From positions 1 to 45,669 of the forward strand of contig CAKTUP010000003.1 in assembly GCA_934621705.1 (NCBI GenBank): DNA of 45,669 nucleotides. The letters run 5' to 3'. The DNA comes from an uncultured Petrimonas sp. (GTDB lineage Bacteria; Bacteroidota; Bacteroidia; Bacteroidales; Dysgonomonadaceae). The position numbers were made by a program, and so were the translations under genes. The notes under the pieces were generated by a model that made no database searches, was not told the DNA's origin, and saw only the letters and a list, made by a program, of their open reading frames with translations. How positions within the stretch are numbered: the first letter of the stretch is position 1; the number at the start of each line of letters is the position of its first letter. Positions 7,653-16,460 of this stretch are shown here, one piece after another.

Positions 7653-8678
7653 TTATTTCATCTCCCAGATGTTGGAAGAACTCATCAGAAAATCGGTAAA
7701 CGATTTTTTGGCGGCCTTCTTTTGCACGCCTTCTATCTGATTGCTGAGTTCGGTTTCGTAAGAAGGAGATTCTACTGAGCGAATGACGCCAAGCGCCACA
7801 GGCAGGTCGTTGTCGTAACCCATCAGGCTGAGTTTGATGTGCAATGCGTTGTCTTTTGCAGCGGCATCGTGAACGAGAATATCGTCCAGCGTGTAGCCGT
7901 CTTCACCTATGGTAACGGCTTTCAGGTTCCATCCGTCCAATACCAGCCCGCGGTTGTTTTCGAGTCCGAAAATCATTTTTTCGCCGTGTTTCAGTACTAC
8001 CGTTTTTTCGGCTTTCCAGGTGCGGTCGGCAATTTTGTTGTGGATACCGTCGTTGAAAATGATACAGTTCTGCAACACTTCCACCACCGATGTGCCTTTG
8101 TGTTTGGCCGCGGCCACCATTATCTCGGTGGTGTTTTTCATATCCACATCGATGGCTCTGGCGAAGAACGTTCCCCGCGCACCGAAGCAAAGTTCCGAAG
8201 GACGGAAAGGATCTTCCACCGTGCCGTAGGGCGACGATTTGGAAACAAATCCGCGGTCGGAAGTGGGGGAATATTGTCCTTTCGTTAAGCCGTAAATCTT
8301 ATTGTTGAACAGGATGATATTGATATCCACGTTTCGGCGAATGGTGTGGATAAAGTGGTTTCCGCCGATGGCCAGCGAGTCGCCGTCGCCCGTTGCTACC
8401 CAAACGTTGAGGTTGGGATTGGCTACTTTTACGCCGGTGGCGATGGCTGCCGCGCGGCCGTGGATTCCGTGAAATCCGTAGGTGTTCATGTAATACGGCA
8501 ATCGCGACGAACAGCCGATCCCTGAAATTACCGCCGTTTCGTGCGGATGGATATTCAGTTCGGCCATGGCTTTGTGCACGCAGCTCAGGATGGCGAAGTC
8601 GCCGCAACCGGGGCACCAGCGCACGTTTACATCGCTTTTGAAATCTTTCTGTGTATATTTTATTTCTGCTGTTTCCAT
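7653..8678 (-). CDS. korB: 2-oxoglutarate:ferredoxin oxidoreductase, beta subunit, 341 aa
   Basis: The ThDP-binding subunit of the ferredoxin-linked 2-oxoacid oxidoreductase. It has the N-terminal VRWCPGCGDFAIL (WCPGCG, a cluster-ligand motif), GIGCSSRLPYYMNTYGFHG, and the ThDP/Mg motif ATGDGDSLAIGGNHFIHTIRRN...ILFNN. The phrase NKIYGLTKGQYSPTS is characteristic of the 2-oxoglutarate branch, not of pyruvate:ferredoxin oxidoreductases. It pairs with korA upstream, and the two-subunit form lacks a separate ferredoxin-like subunit. The C-terminal third is the usual extension. The product is reduced ferredoxin, which the Rnf complex encoded at 30-37 kb can use. Confidence 0.93.
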   Translation of the reverse strand: METAEIKYTQKDFKSDVNVRWCPGCGDFAILSCVHKAMAELNIHPHETAVISGIGCSSRLPYYMNTYGFHGIHGRAAAIATGVKVANPNLNVWVATGDGDSLAIGGNHFIHTIRRNVDINIILFNNKIYGLTKGQYSPTSDRGFVSKSSPYGTVEDPFRPSELCFGARGTFFARAIDVDMKNTTEIMVAAAKHKGTSVVEVLQNCIIFNDGIHNKIADRTWKAEKTVVLKHGEKMIFGLENNRGLVLDGWNLKAVTIGEDGYTLDDILVHDAAAKDNALHIKLSLMGYDNDLPVALGVIRSVESPSYETELSNQIEGVQKKAAKKSFTDFLMSSSNIWEMK

Positions 8679-8697
8679 AAAAAACTTATTGTTTTTT

Positions 8698-8845
8698 GTA
8701 ATTCAGTTGTAATTCGGCTACGCCGTAATTCGCTTTGCTAGTAATTCGTCGCGGCGATGAACCTTTCAACGAAACAATCGAATTACTATTGAATTACTAT
8801 TGAATTACTATTGAATTACTATTGAATTACTATTGAATTACTATT
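8698..8845. repeat. GTAATTC repeats facing an array of six 11-bp units
   Basis: The korA-korB spacer holds four scattered GTAATTC words (starting at 8698, 8709, 8725 and 8741), then six perfect tandem copies of the 11-mer GAATTACTATT (8780-8845). GAATTAC is the reverse complement of GTAATTC, so the two groups face each other and could pair in RNA or as a cruciform. The array ends 3 bp after the korA stop codon. Eleven base pairs is about one turn of the helix. Confidence 0.85.
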
Positions 8846-8848
8846 ATT

Positions 8849-10708
8849 TTATGCATCCATTATTTTAATAAACTCACTTACCAATTCGCTCACGCTGAAG
8901 GGTTGCCCTTCCACCCGGTTGAATTTGTGAACCTTAATGTCGTTGAATTTGCTGAGCAGGTACGACGCGAAATGGCCGGTGTTTTGCTCGGCAACGATAA
9001 TGGTTTTGTATTTTTTCAGAATATCGTATGTGTTGCGCGGAAGCGGGTTGATGAACCTGAAATGAGCCAAAGCCACGCTTTTTCCTTTGTCTTGAATGCG
9101 CATCATGGCTTCGAGCAGATGGCCGTAAGTGCCGCCCCAGCCAACGATCAGCGTATCGGCGTCTTTATCGCCTATAACTTGCTGTTCGGGGATGAAACCG
9201 GCTATTTTTTGTACTTTTTCGCGGCGGGTGTTCACCATCAACTGGTGATTATCGGGGTTGGACGATATCACGCCCGTGAAATAATCTTTTTCCAGTCCGC
9301 CGATCTGGTGCATAAATCCGGGAGTTCCGGGCACGCCCCAATACCTTACCAGCGTGTCTTCGTTGCGGAGATAGGGTTTCCAGCTATCGGAACCGTTAAA
9401 TTTACCCTGAACGTAGGGCGGTTTAATTTCGGGATATTCCGCCATATTCGGAATTTTCCAGGCCGATGCGCCGTTGGCAATGTAGCCGTCGGTAAGCAGG
9501 ATAACGGGCGTCATGTGTTCCAGCGCAATTTTCGACGCCCAATAGGCGCTGTCGAAACAATCTACGGGCGTGGTGGCCGCGATTACCGGCAGCGGGCTTT
9601 CGCCGTTTCTGCCATACAGCGCCTGATACAAATCGGCTTGCTCGCTTTTGGTGGGCATTCCGGTGGACGGGCCGCCGCGCTGAACGTCGACCACCACCAG
9701 AGGAAGTTCGGTCATCACGGCCAATCCCAGCGCTTCGCTCTTGAGCGACAAACCGGGCCCCGATGTGGAAGTTGCGCCCAAGCTTCCGGCAAAACTGGCG
9801 CCGATGGCGGTGCAGATTCCGGCAATTTCGTCTTCCATTTGCAGCGCTTTCACGCCCAGGTCTTTTCTTGCCGTGAGTTCCTGCAGAATATCGGTTGCGG
9901 GAGTGATGGGGTAGGAGCCGAGAAAGAGTTGCACGCCGGCTTTTTCGGCCGCGGCGATGAGTCCGTATGCCGTGGCGGTGTTTCCGTTTACATCGGTATA
10001 AAAACCTTTGGCGGAATGAATGGTCTCGATGCGATACGTGGTTGCCGTAAGGTGTATGTTGTTGCCGTAGTTGTAACCGTCGGTAAGCGCTTTTATGTTG
10101 GTTTCCACCAGCTTGGGACGCTTCTTGAATTTGTCTTTCAGCAGTTGTTCCGCAATTTCGATGGGCCGGTTAAACAGCCAGCAAACCACGCCCAGCGAGA
10201 ACATGTTTTTGCTTCGCAAGATGTCTTTGTTTTCCAGTCCGCTGTCGGCCAACGAATCTTTGGTCATGGATGTGATGGCAACCGGAATGGGTTGCACATA
10301 TTCGATATTGAGCTCTGCAAAAGGGTCTTCCGTTTTAAAAAGCGCTTTTTCCAAATCTCTTCTTGTGAAAGAATCGGTATCGTAGATAACTATGGAGCCT
10401 TTTTTTAAGTGCTGCTGGTTGACTTTCAGGGCAGCGGGATTCATGGCGATGAGCACATCGGCTTTGTCGCCGGCGTTGTAAATGTCTTTCGAGCCCACGC
10501 GAACCTGAAATCCCGACACCCCGTTGAGTGTTCCCTGCGGAGCGCGAATTTCGGCCGGATAATCGGGGAAAGTGGCTATTTCGTTCCCGAAAATGGCAGA
10601 CAAGGTAGAAAACAGGGTTCCGGTCAGCTGCATTCCGTCGCCCGAGTCGCCCGAAAACCGTATGGTTACCTGTTTCAAATCTGTAATTACAGTTTCATTA
10701 ATCATCAT
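8849..10708 (-). CDS. korA: 2-oxoglutarate:ferredoxin oxidoreductase, fused gamma-alpha subunit, 619 aa
   Basis: The large subunit of the two-subunit 2-oxoacid:ferredoxin oxidoreductase. Residues from about 10 to 190 form the gamma domain (IRFSGDSGDGMQLTG; FPDYPAEIRAPQGT). The rest is the alpha domain, with LFLGSYPITPATDILQEL, EDEIAGICTAIGASFAG, TSTSGPGLSLK and VQRGGPSTGMPTKSEQADL. The gamma-alpha order and length are normal for the KorA type. Two adjacent ATGs (10708 and 10705) could both serve as start. A promoter with both boxes lies about 115 bp upstream, making korA the likely first gene of korA-korB-sucA-sucB. Confidence 0.94.
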   Translation of the reverse strand: MMINETVITDLKQVTIRFSGDSGDGMQLTGTLFSTLSAIFGNEIATFPDYPAEIRAPQGTLNGVSGFQVRVGSKDIYNAGDKADVLIAMNPAALKVNQQHLKKGSIVIYDTDSFTRRDLEKALFKTEDPFAELNIEYVQPIPVAITSMTKDSLADSGLENKDILRSKNMFSLGVVCWLFNRPIEIAEQLLKDKFKKRPKLVETNIKALTDGYNYGNNIHLTATTYRIETIHSAKGFYTDVNGNTATAYGLIAAAEKAGVQLFLGSYPITPATDILQELTARKDLGVKALQMEDEIAGICTAIGASFAGSLGATSTSGPGLSLKSEALGLAVMTELPLVVVDVQRGGPSTGMPTKSEQADLYQALYGRNGESPLPVIAATTPVDCFDSAYWASKIALEHMTPVILLTDGYIANGASAWKIPNMAEYPEIKPPYVQGKFNGSDSWKPYLRNEDTLVRYWGVPGTPGFMHQIGGLEKDYFTGVISSNPDNHQLMVNTRREKVQKIAGFIPEQQVIGDKDADTLIVGWGGTYGHLLEAMMRIQDKGKSVALAHFRFINPLPRNTYDILKKYKTIIVAEQNTGHFASYLLSKFNDIKVHKFNRVEGQPFSVSELVSEFIKIMDA

Positions 10709-10821
10709 AAATTGGTCTGATTTTTAAATCTTTAAGTTGTTTGTAGGTTTTTCATCCGAGTTCGAAAAAATCAATTTCTCTTCACTTGCGAAAGGTTAAT
10801 CCCGTTGTTTATAATTGAATG

Positions 10822-10853
10822 CAAAGTAACAAAAGAGTTGGGGAAAAAGCAAA
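10822..10853 (-). promoter_or_regulatory. candidate korA promoter
   Basis: On the minus strand, TTTG (plus 10850-10853) is followed after 20 bp by TTACTTTG (plus 10822-10829), which differs from the -7 consensus TAnnTTTG at one position. Spacing is as expected. It predicts a 5' leader of roughly 100 nt for korA. Confidence 0.5.
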
Positions 10854-10901
10854 TTTTGGGTTGGTTAAATTGGGCGGTTGAAAACAAGGTGTATAAACAA
10901 A

Positions 10902-10930
10902 CAAGTTTCCGTTATTTCAACGGAAACTTG
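10902..10930 (-). terminator. intrinsic terminator of susC-susD
   Basis: A perfect 12-bp stem (CAAGTTTCCGTT / AACGGAAACTTG) with a 5-nt loop lies 25 bp after the susD stop. On the minus strand it is followed by the T-rich TTTGTTTATAC. Confidence 0.75.
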
Positions 10931-10955
10931 CCTGCTGTTATTGGTTTTCTCTTTT

Positions 10956-12512
10956 TTATTGACCTGAGAAAGGCGGATATCCCGGATTTTGCTGCAGCTT
11001 GTTGTTTGTCTCCCATGCTGATTCGGGTATAGGAAACAAAAGGAGATGTGCCGCGGATTGTTGGGGACGGAGATATCCCGGGCTGAGGAATTTACCAAAA
11101 CGGATCATGTCCTGTCGGTTGGAACATTCCCATGCCAGTTCCAAGCGGCGCTCCAAAAGTAAATTATCAAGTGTTACAGAGGTGTAATTGTGCGATGTGT
11201 TCCCGTATCCACGTTCCCGTATCACATTAATTAAGCGGGTTGCTTCGGCATTATCTCTGCCGAGACGCAACAGCGCTTCCGCTTTCATCAGATAAACATC
11301 GGCCAAACGGAAAATGGCATAATCGTTTTCCTGGTCGGAACTTGAAAGTCCTTTCTCGAATACCCATTTGTTTACGCGTGCACCTTCTTCCTGATTTACT
11401 TCACCCCACATTCCCTGCCTTTCCGTTCCCGGAATGATGTTGAAATCTATTGTGTGAACGAGTTCGCGTCCGTGACCGGTAATCAATACCTGTCCTGTAG
11501 CGGGGTTGATCATTGGCCCAATCAAAAATGAACCGATTTTTCGCTTGTCTGCATCATCGAATTGTTTCACGTATCCTGGTTGGGCGCTTACTCCGTTCCA
11601 GGTTCCGATATTCATTCCCAATGCAATGGGGTCGAGGTAATGCAATGTGCGGTAGTGCATGTGATTGCCACCGTCTGCTTTCCCGAACGCTATGGGAAGA
11701 ATAATCTCTTTTGATACCTGATTATTCACTTCAAAGCTGGTTTTCCAGTTTGGTTCGATGATATAGTCGAGGGACATAACCTTGTCGGCAGCGTCAATAA
11801 CCCCCTGCCAATTGGGTGTTCCCGTCCATACTTCAGCATTGAGATACATTTTTGCCAGCAGGGTATATGCAACGCCTTGAGTAAACTTGCTATAGCTTTC
11901 ACCGGTTACATCGGTGCGCAAAATGTCTTTTATCTCGTTCAGCTCTTTAATCACAAAATCATACATTTGCTTGCGGGTTGACATGCCCGGTAATTCAGTG
12001 CTTTCGTAATCGGCTACCAGTGGAGCATTCCCAAAATAATCTATCAGTATATAATACCAGAAAGCACGGATGCCCCTAATCTCCGCTAGTGTACGGTTCT
12101 TCAATTCTGCATCCATTTCTGCATCTTCAATAGTTGCATAGATGCGGTTGCAGGTAGTAATGCCCGACATGCATGCGTTCCAGGAATTTCTTATTAATCC
12201 GTTTCTTGCCTGCCATGTATGAAGTTTCATTTCCATGTGAACGCCGCCGTCCCACCAGTCTCCTCCCACACGGGTGGGGGTCATGGCCATATCACCTGTT
12301 TGTTCGGAAAGAAGAAAAATATCGCCAGGCCATACGCTCTTTAGTGTCTTATACATGGGAGCAATGATGGCGTTTATCTCAGTCGGTTTTTTACCGAACT
12401 GATCTGCCGGAATGGTGTCGTAAACAGTTTCATTCAGATTAGTACAGGAAATAGCACCTACAAAAAAGGCCATTGTAACCCATATCAACGATAATCTATT
12501 TATTTTTTTCAT
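10956..12512 (-). CDS. SusD/RagB-family nutrient-binding lipoprotein, 518 aa
   Basis: A surface lipoprotein that caps the SusC barrel and binds the substrate. It has an SPII signal with Cys23 (GAISC) and the family's N-terminal LNETVYDTIPADQF, TPR-like helices through the middle, and a C-terminal signature with RLADVYLMKAEALLRLGR, INVIRERGYG, LLLERRLELAWE, RQDMIRFGKFL and the final LLFPIPESAWETN...NPGYPPFSG. It follows susC by 12 bp. No glycoside hydrolase, peptidase or regulator lies nearby, so the substrate cannot be inferred. Confidence 0.95.
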   Translation of the reverse strand: MKKINRLSLIWVTMAFFVGAISCTNLNETVYDTIPADQFGKKPTEINAIIAPMYKTLKSVWPGDIFLLSEQTGDMAMTPTRVGGDWWDGGVHMEMKLHTWQARNGLIRNSWNACMSGITTCNRIYATIEDAEMDAELKNRTLAEIRGIRAFWYYILIDYFGNAPLVADYESTELPGMSTRKQMYDFVIKELNEIKDILRTDVTGESYSKFTQGVAYTLLAKMYLNAEVWTGTPNWQGVIDAADKVMSLDYIIEPNWKTSFEVNNQVSKEIILPIAFGKADGGNHMHYRTLHYLDPIALGMNIGTWNGVSAQPGYVKQFDDADKRKIGSFLIGPMINPATGQVLITGHGRELVHTIDFNIIPGTERQGMWGEVNQEEGARVNKWVFEKGLSSSDQENDYAIFRLADVYLMKAEALLRLGRDNAEATRLINVIRERGYGNTSHNYTSVTLDNLLLERRLELAWECSNRQDMIRFGKFLSPGYLRPQQSAAHLLLFPIPESAWETNNKLQQNPGYPPFSGQ

Positions 12513-12524
12513 ATTCGTGCAATT

Positions 12525-15467
12525 TTAAAATGTGAGACTAATACCTACAGAAAAAGTCCGTGCTTTCGGATAATATTCGCGATCTTCGACTCCCGGTGCC
12601 AAACCGTTGTTTCTGTTTTCATCTACTTCAGGATCCAACCCCTTATAACGGGTAAGAACAAAGAGATTTTGTCCTGTTGCATATACTCTGGCGCTGTTGA
12701 GCCAGTTTAAGCCGTCGGTCTTGAAAGTATAACCGAGTGATAAATTGTCGAGACGTATATGCGAAGCATCTTCAACATAGAGAGATGAGTATTCCGGCAC
12801 CACTCTTAATTGGTAGATTAACGGATCGTTCAGCGCATTTGCTCCGATCAAGTATCCAGGGTGTCCGTAAGTCATTCGTCCCATATTAAGTACTTTATTT
12901 CCAAGTGTTCCGCGGAAGAAGAACGATAAATCCCAAGCCTTATAATTGAACTGATTGTTCCATCCAAAAGTTAACTTGGGCTGAGCAGAGCCAATGTAGG
13001 TGTAATCATCAGCCGTAACTCCGTTCACCTCTTCTCCTTCTTTGTTCTTGAAAACATATCTTCCATCTCCATCAATTCTAATAAACTCCGGACCATAAAA
13101 TTGCCCCACAGGATAACCTTCTTCCACTACGTGGGTGGTACGTCCGGAACCACCGCGTACCCATGCGTCACCCACCATAACGCGGCTTGTTGTGTATTCT
13201 TCGTTTGACAACCGGGTGATTTCATTTTTATTATGTGCAAGGGTGATAGATGTATTCCAGTTAAAATTGCGGGTACGAACCGCGTCAATATTTAATGCCA
13301 GCTCCACTCCTGTATTACGCATATCGCCCACATTTGCCATCATGTCTTCGTGCAAATAAGGAGGAGTAGGAACACGGTAAGTATAGAGCATATCTTTAGT
13401 ACGCTTGTCATACCATTCTATCGTACCATTTACCCGATTGTTGAATAGGAAGAAATCTACCCCAACATTAAACATAGCTGTTTCTTCCCATTTGAGATTG
13501 GGATTGGCGTTCTGACTGATCCTATAAGCTGTCAGCCATGCGCCGTTATCATAATAAGTGCCACTGGTGCCATAAAGCTGAAGTGTTTTGTATGGATCCA
13601 ACCCCGACTGGTTGCCGGTGATGCCATATCCAGCACGAAGCTTCAGGTCGTTGATCCATGAGACATTTTCCATGAAAGATTCCTGAGAAACACCCCAGGC
13701 AGCCGATACTGACGGAAAGGTACCCCATTTATGATTTGCTCCGAATTTGGAAGAACCATCTCTGCGTATCGTCGCGGTAAGCATATATCGTTCAGCGTAG
13801 CTGTAATGCGCCCTTGCAAAAAATGAAATCAAACGGCTCATGTTACGTGCCGATTCTACGTCGGTAGGACGTAGTCCTTGTCCGGAGCCTAAATTGTTTG
13901 CTCCCAGCAAATCTGTGGTGAAATTACGATTGGCCGCTGCCATATAGGAGTATTCATTTTCTTCCCACGAGTATCCACCTATCACATTCAGTCTTTGTGT
14001 GTCATCCGCACCGAGAGATGTGTTGTACTCTAGTAACCATTCCATCAGGTTTTTATCCCAAATCCTGTTTTCGCGGCGTGCATATCCTCCGTCGTTACGT
14101 CCTGCTTGTGTTTGTGAGTTATTGTATTGACTTCTTTCTTCTGTTTGACGACCTTTGTATAAAAGAGTCTTAATATCCAAGCCTTCCAAAAGAGTGAAAA
14201 CCAAGTCGCCCGATCCGTAATAATTCACATTTTTTCTCAAATTTTGGTTATATTCCTGATTCCTTACCGGATTTCCCTGATCATACTCACGAGTATCGAA
14301 CCATTCTCCATCCGACAAATTAATCGGATAAACAGGCAACATGTTATACGCCAATACAAAGTTGTATCTGTTTGCTTCGTTCCAATCGCCCATGGTTGCC
14401 GCACCCGTTAACCCGATACGCAAACGATCGTTGATAGCACGTTGCTGTAATTGAAAACGAAAATTATATCGCTCCAGATCATTATCACGCACAACACCTT
14501 CTCTGTTCAGATAATTGAAAGATGCCCGATAGTTGCTGCTTGAACCGCCACCGGATAAAGAAATACTGTGGTTGTGAGCTACTCCTGTGCGGGTGATTTC
14601 GTCAAACCAATCGGTATTGGCACTGTATCTGTCATACACTGAGGCGTCTCTTCCGGCTTCTCTCGCATAGGCGCGCCATTCGTCGGCGGTAAGCAGGTCG
14701 GGTTTGTTCGCTAATTGCGATACAGCCAGATAACCATCATATGAAACCGATGTTCTTACGCCTGAACCCCTTTTTGTGGTAATTAAGATTACCCCGCCCG
14801 CCGAACGTGAACCATAAATGGCAGCAGAAGAGGCGTCTTTCAGTACAGAGATCGATTCAATATCTTGCGGGGCAACGGTTTGAAGATCGCCACCCGGAAC
14901 GCCGTCAATTACGATGAAGGGACCCTGATCGTTTTGCAATGTGGAAACTCCTCTTAACCGAATGCGGGAGCCAACGGTAACATCCCCAGAAGGAGTGGTG
15001 ATATTTAGCCCGGCTACTTTTCCCTGTAACAAGTCGGCAGCATCACGCGTTACCCCTTTATTGAAATCCTCTGGAGAGACGTTTGTTACCGAACCGGTAA
15101 TTTCACGACGACGCTGTTGCCCGTATCCCACAACTACCAATTCATCCAGCAGTTCAGTGTCATCTCTCAATATAACATCAAAAGAGGTACGTCCCTGAAT
15201 AGGAATAACTTCTGTTTGCATCCCCACATACGATACTTCCAGGTTTGCTGAAGGTGCAACGTTTTGAATTGTAAAATTACCATCTGCATCAGTTACTGTA
15301 CCGGTTGCTGTTCCCTGAACCTGTACCGTAACTCCGATTAACGGTTCTCCATCTGTGCTTTTCACCGTACCACGTACGGTAATATTTTGCGCAAACGTGT
15401 GTGTGGAAAATGTCCATATTACTACGAATATCGCCATTTTCAATAAACTTAACATTTTTCGTTTCAT
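12525..15467 (-). CDS. SusC/RagA-family TonB-linked outer-membrane transporter, 980 aa
   Basis: A 22-strand outer-membrane barrel importing a nutrient with energy from TonB. In order: signal peptide (about 1-26); a carboxypeptidase-D-like regulatory domain (VRGTVKSTDGEPLIGVTV to about 110); a TonB-box region ELLDELVVVGYGQQ; the plug with SVTNVSPEDFNKGVTRDAADLLQGKVAGL and the SusC-type ISVLKDASSAAIYGSRSAGGVI; then the barrel, ending with the aromatic SVGISLTF. It has no N-terminal STN domain, so it is not expected to signal to an anti-sigma factor. Paired with the SusD gene. Length is normal. Confidence 0.96.
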   Translation of the reverse strand: MKRKMLSLLKMAIFVVIWTFSTHTFAQNITVRGTVKSTDGEPLIGVTVQVQGTATGTVTDADGNFTIQNVAPSANLEVSYVGMQTEVIPIQGRTSFDVILRDDTELLDELVVVGYGQQRRREITGSVTNVSPEDFNKGVTRDAADLLQGKVAGLNITTPSGDVTVGSRIRLRGVSTLQNDQGPFIVIDGVPGGDLQTVAPQDIESISVLKDASSAAIYGSRSAGGVILITTKRGSGVRTSVSYDGYLAVSQLANKPDLLTADEWRAYAREAGRDASVYDRYSANTDWFDEITRTGVAHNHSISLSGGGSSSNYRASFNYLNREGVVRDNDLERYNFRFQLQQRAINDRLRIGLTGAATMGDWNEANRYNFVLAYNMLPVYPINLSDGEWFDTREYDQGNPVRNQEYNQNLRKNVNYYGSGDLVFTLLEGLDIKTLLYKGRQTEERSQYNNSQTQAGRNDGGYARRENRIWDKNLMEWLLEYNTSLGADDTQRLNVIGGYSWEENEYSYMAAANRNFTTDLLGANNLGSGQGLRPTDVESARNMSRLISFFARAHYSYAERYMLTATIRRDGSSKFGANHKWGTFPSVSAAWGVSQESFMENVSWINDLKLRAGYGITGNQSGLDPYKTLQLYGTSGTYYDNGAWLTAYRISQNANPNLKWEETAMFNVGVDFFLFNNRVNGTIEWYDKRTKDMLYTYRVPTPPYLHEDMMANVGDMRNTGVELALNIDAVRTRNFNWNTSITLAHNKNEITRLSNEEYTTSRVMVGDAWVRGGSGRTTHVVEEGYPVGQFYGPEFIRIDGDGRYVFKNKEGEEVNGVTADDYTYIGSAQPKLTFGWNNQFNYKAWDLSFFFRGTLGNKVLNMGRMTYGHPGYLIGANALNDPLIYQLRVVPEYSSLYVEDASHIRLDNLSLGYTFKTDGLNWLNSARVYATGQNLFVLTRYKGLDPEVDENRNNGLAPGVEDREYYPKARTFSVGISLTF

Positions 15468-15577
15468 ACTTTCATGTTTAATTTAGTAAGATTGTTAAAT
15501 AAAAACTGCTGTACAATTTAAGAAATTAGTGCTATAACAATTCTTTGATATTACACAGAAATCACTATTCAATAATA

Positions 15578-15608
15578 CGAAGATAGATATATTGAATGCT
15601 TAAAACAA
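15578..15608 (-). promoter_or_regulatory. candidate susC promoter
   Basis: On the minus strand, TTG (plus 15606-15608) is followed after 20 bp by TATCTTCG (plus 15578-15585), one mismatch from TAnnTTTG. This would give a leader of about 100 nt before the susC ATG. The rest of the AT-rich 202-bp spacer shows nothing else I can support. Confidence 0.4.
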
Positions 15609-15669
15609 GAAAAATTTAATAAATATATTGAAAATTGCTTGTTTTTAACAGACGGATAAGGATAGTATT

Positions 15670-16161
15670 TTATTTCTTTCCCGCTTCATTATGATTGTCA
15701 AACATATCGATTTGTAGTTTTAAATAGCCTAAAAGTCCAATTGCCAGTATGATCGAACCATACGAAAACTCTTTAATGACACTTTCTTTTACCATAAAAC
15801 TCAGTAACCCGGCAATAAAAAAGATAACCGTAGTAACGATTGTAAATATCAGAATGACTTTCGCTTTTTTGGGGTTTTTCCAAATTCTTTTTTCGTATTT
15901 CAGCGATGTTTTGCTGGGGTCTTGCAATGCTGCAAAACTGAGAGTCAGGCCAAAAAATATCAATGCATTGTTGTATGTTTGAAAAAGATATTCGGGGTTT
16001 TCCGATAGGAAATCAAATCCCTTAAAAATGGGCTTTACGATTAGGAATAACCCGATAAGTAACAACGGATATTGTATGTAGCTGAGGGTGTGGAAGATTT
16101 GTTTGGTGTTGTTCATTGCTTGTTGGGCCTTTTTGGATCTTTTAGATATATAGTAACTCAC
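15670..16161 (-). CDS. hypothetical membrane protein, 163 aa
   Basis: Four hydrophobic segments (about residues 31-47, 64-80, 103-124 and 132-148), with Lys/Asn-rich connecting loops, indicate a small inner-membrane protein. I do not recognise a family. The start at 16161 overlaps the stop of the OmdA-like gene by 4 bp (ATGA), pointing to translational coupling; an internal Met (16116) is the alternative start. Function unknown. Confidence 0.75.
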   Translation of the reverse strand: MSYYISKRSKKAQQAMNNTKQIFHTLSYIQYPLLLIGLFLIVKPIFKGFDFLSENPEYLFQTYNNALIFFGLTLSFAALQDPSKTSLKYEKRIWKNPKKAKVILIFTIVTTVIFFIAGLLSFMVKESVIKEFSYGSIILAIGLLGYLKLQIDMFDNHNEAGKK

Positions 16162-16382
16162 ACTGTCTTCAACGTTTTTTGATTATTGCGCAGCATTAAA
16201 ATCGCTTTTTCGGCACGCGATTGGCGGGTTTGTTCCTGTTTGGCCGAGCCTACCCAATCGCAATATCCGCGTTTGTAGGAAGCGGTGAGGGTGTTGAAAA
16301 AATCATAGGCCTGTTGGTCCTTGTCGAGCAGTTGCTGCAGCTCAGCGGGTACTCCTTCGATATGTTCTCCTTTTTTTAGCAT
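16158..16382 (-). CDS. stand-alone OmdA/YdeI-like C-terminal domain protein, 74 aa
   Basis: Matches the small C-terminal domain of the YdeI/OmpD-associated family: VPAELQQLLDKDQQAYDFF, then YKRGYCDWVGSAKQEQTRQSRAEKAILML. Full YdeI proteins are nearly 200 aa; here only this helical module is present, with its own start, so it appears to be a genuine short form and not a fragment. Family members have been linked to bacteriocin or stress protection, but that is weak ground for this copy. It is coupled to the following membrane-protein gene by a 4-bp overlap and lies downstream of murA. Confidence 0.75.
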   Translation of the reverse strand: MLKKGEHIEGVPAELQQLLDKDQQAYDFFNTLTASYKRGYCDWVGSAKQEQTRQSRAEKAILMLRNNQKTLKTV

Positions 16383-16393
16383 AATTTATCTTA

Positions 16394-16460
16394 AGTTTAA
16401 TGTTTATAGTTTAATGTTTTTTGTTGTCTATTCGCCAGATCTCCTGTCTCCAAGTCCCCG
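16394..16460. repeat. 7-bp period tracts downstream of murA
   Basis: Two tracts in the 78-bp spacer. The first (16394-16428) has five heptamers alternating AGTTTAA and TGTTTAT-like units. The second (16440-16460) has three looser units (TCTCCTG, TCTCCAA, GTCCCCG) that end exactly at the murA stop codon. The second tract alone would not be convincing; its position and period match the others in the window. Confidence 0.55.

Noticed and set aside
10956..15467. Polysaccharide utilisation locus
   Set aside because: Only the SusC/SusD pair is present; no carbohydrate-active enzyme, sulfatase or sensor/regulator is adjacent, so a PUL cannot be claimed.
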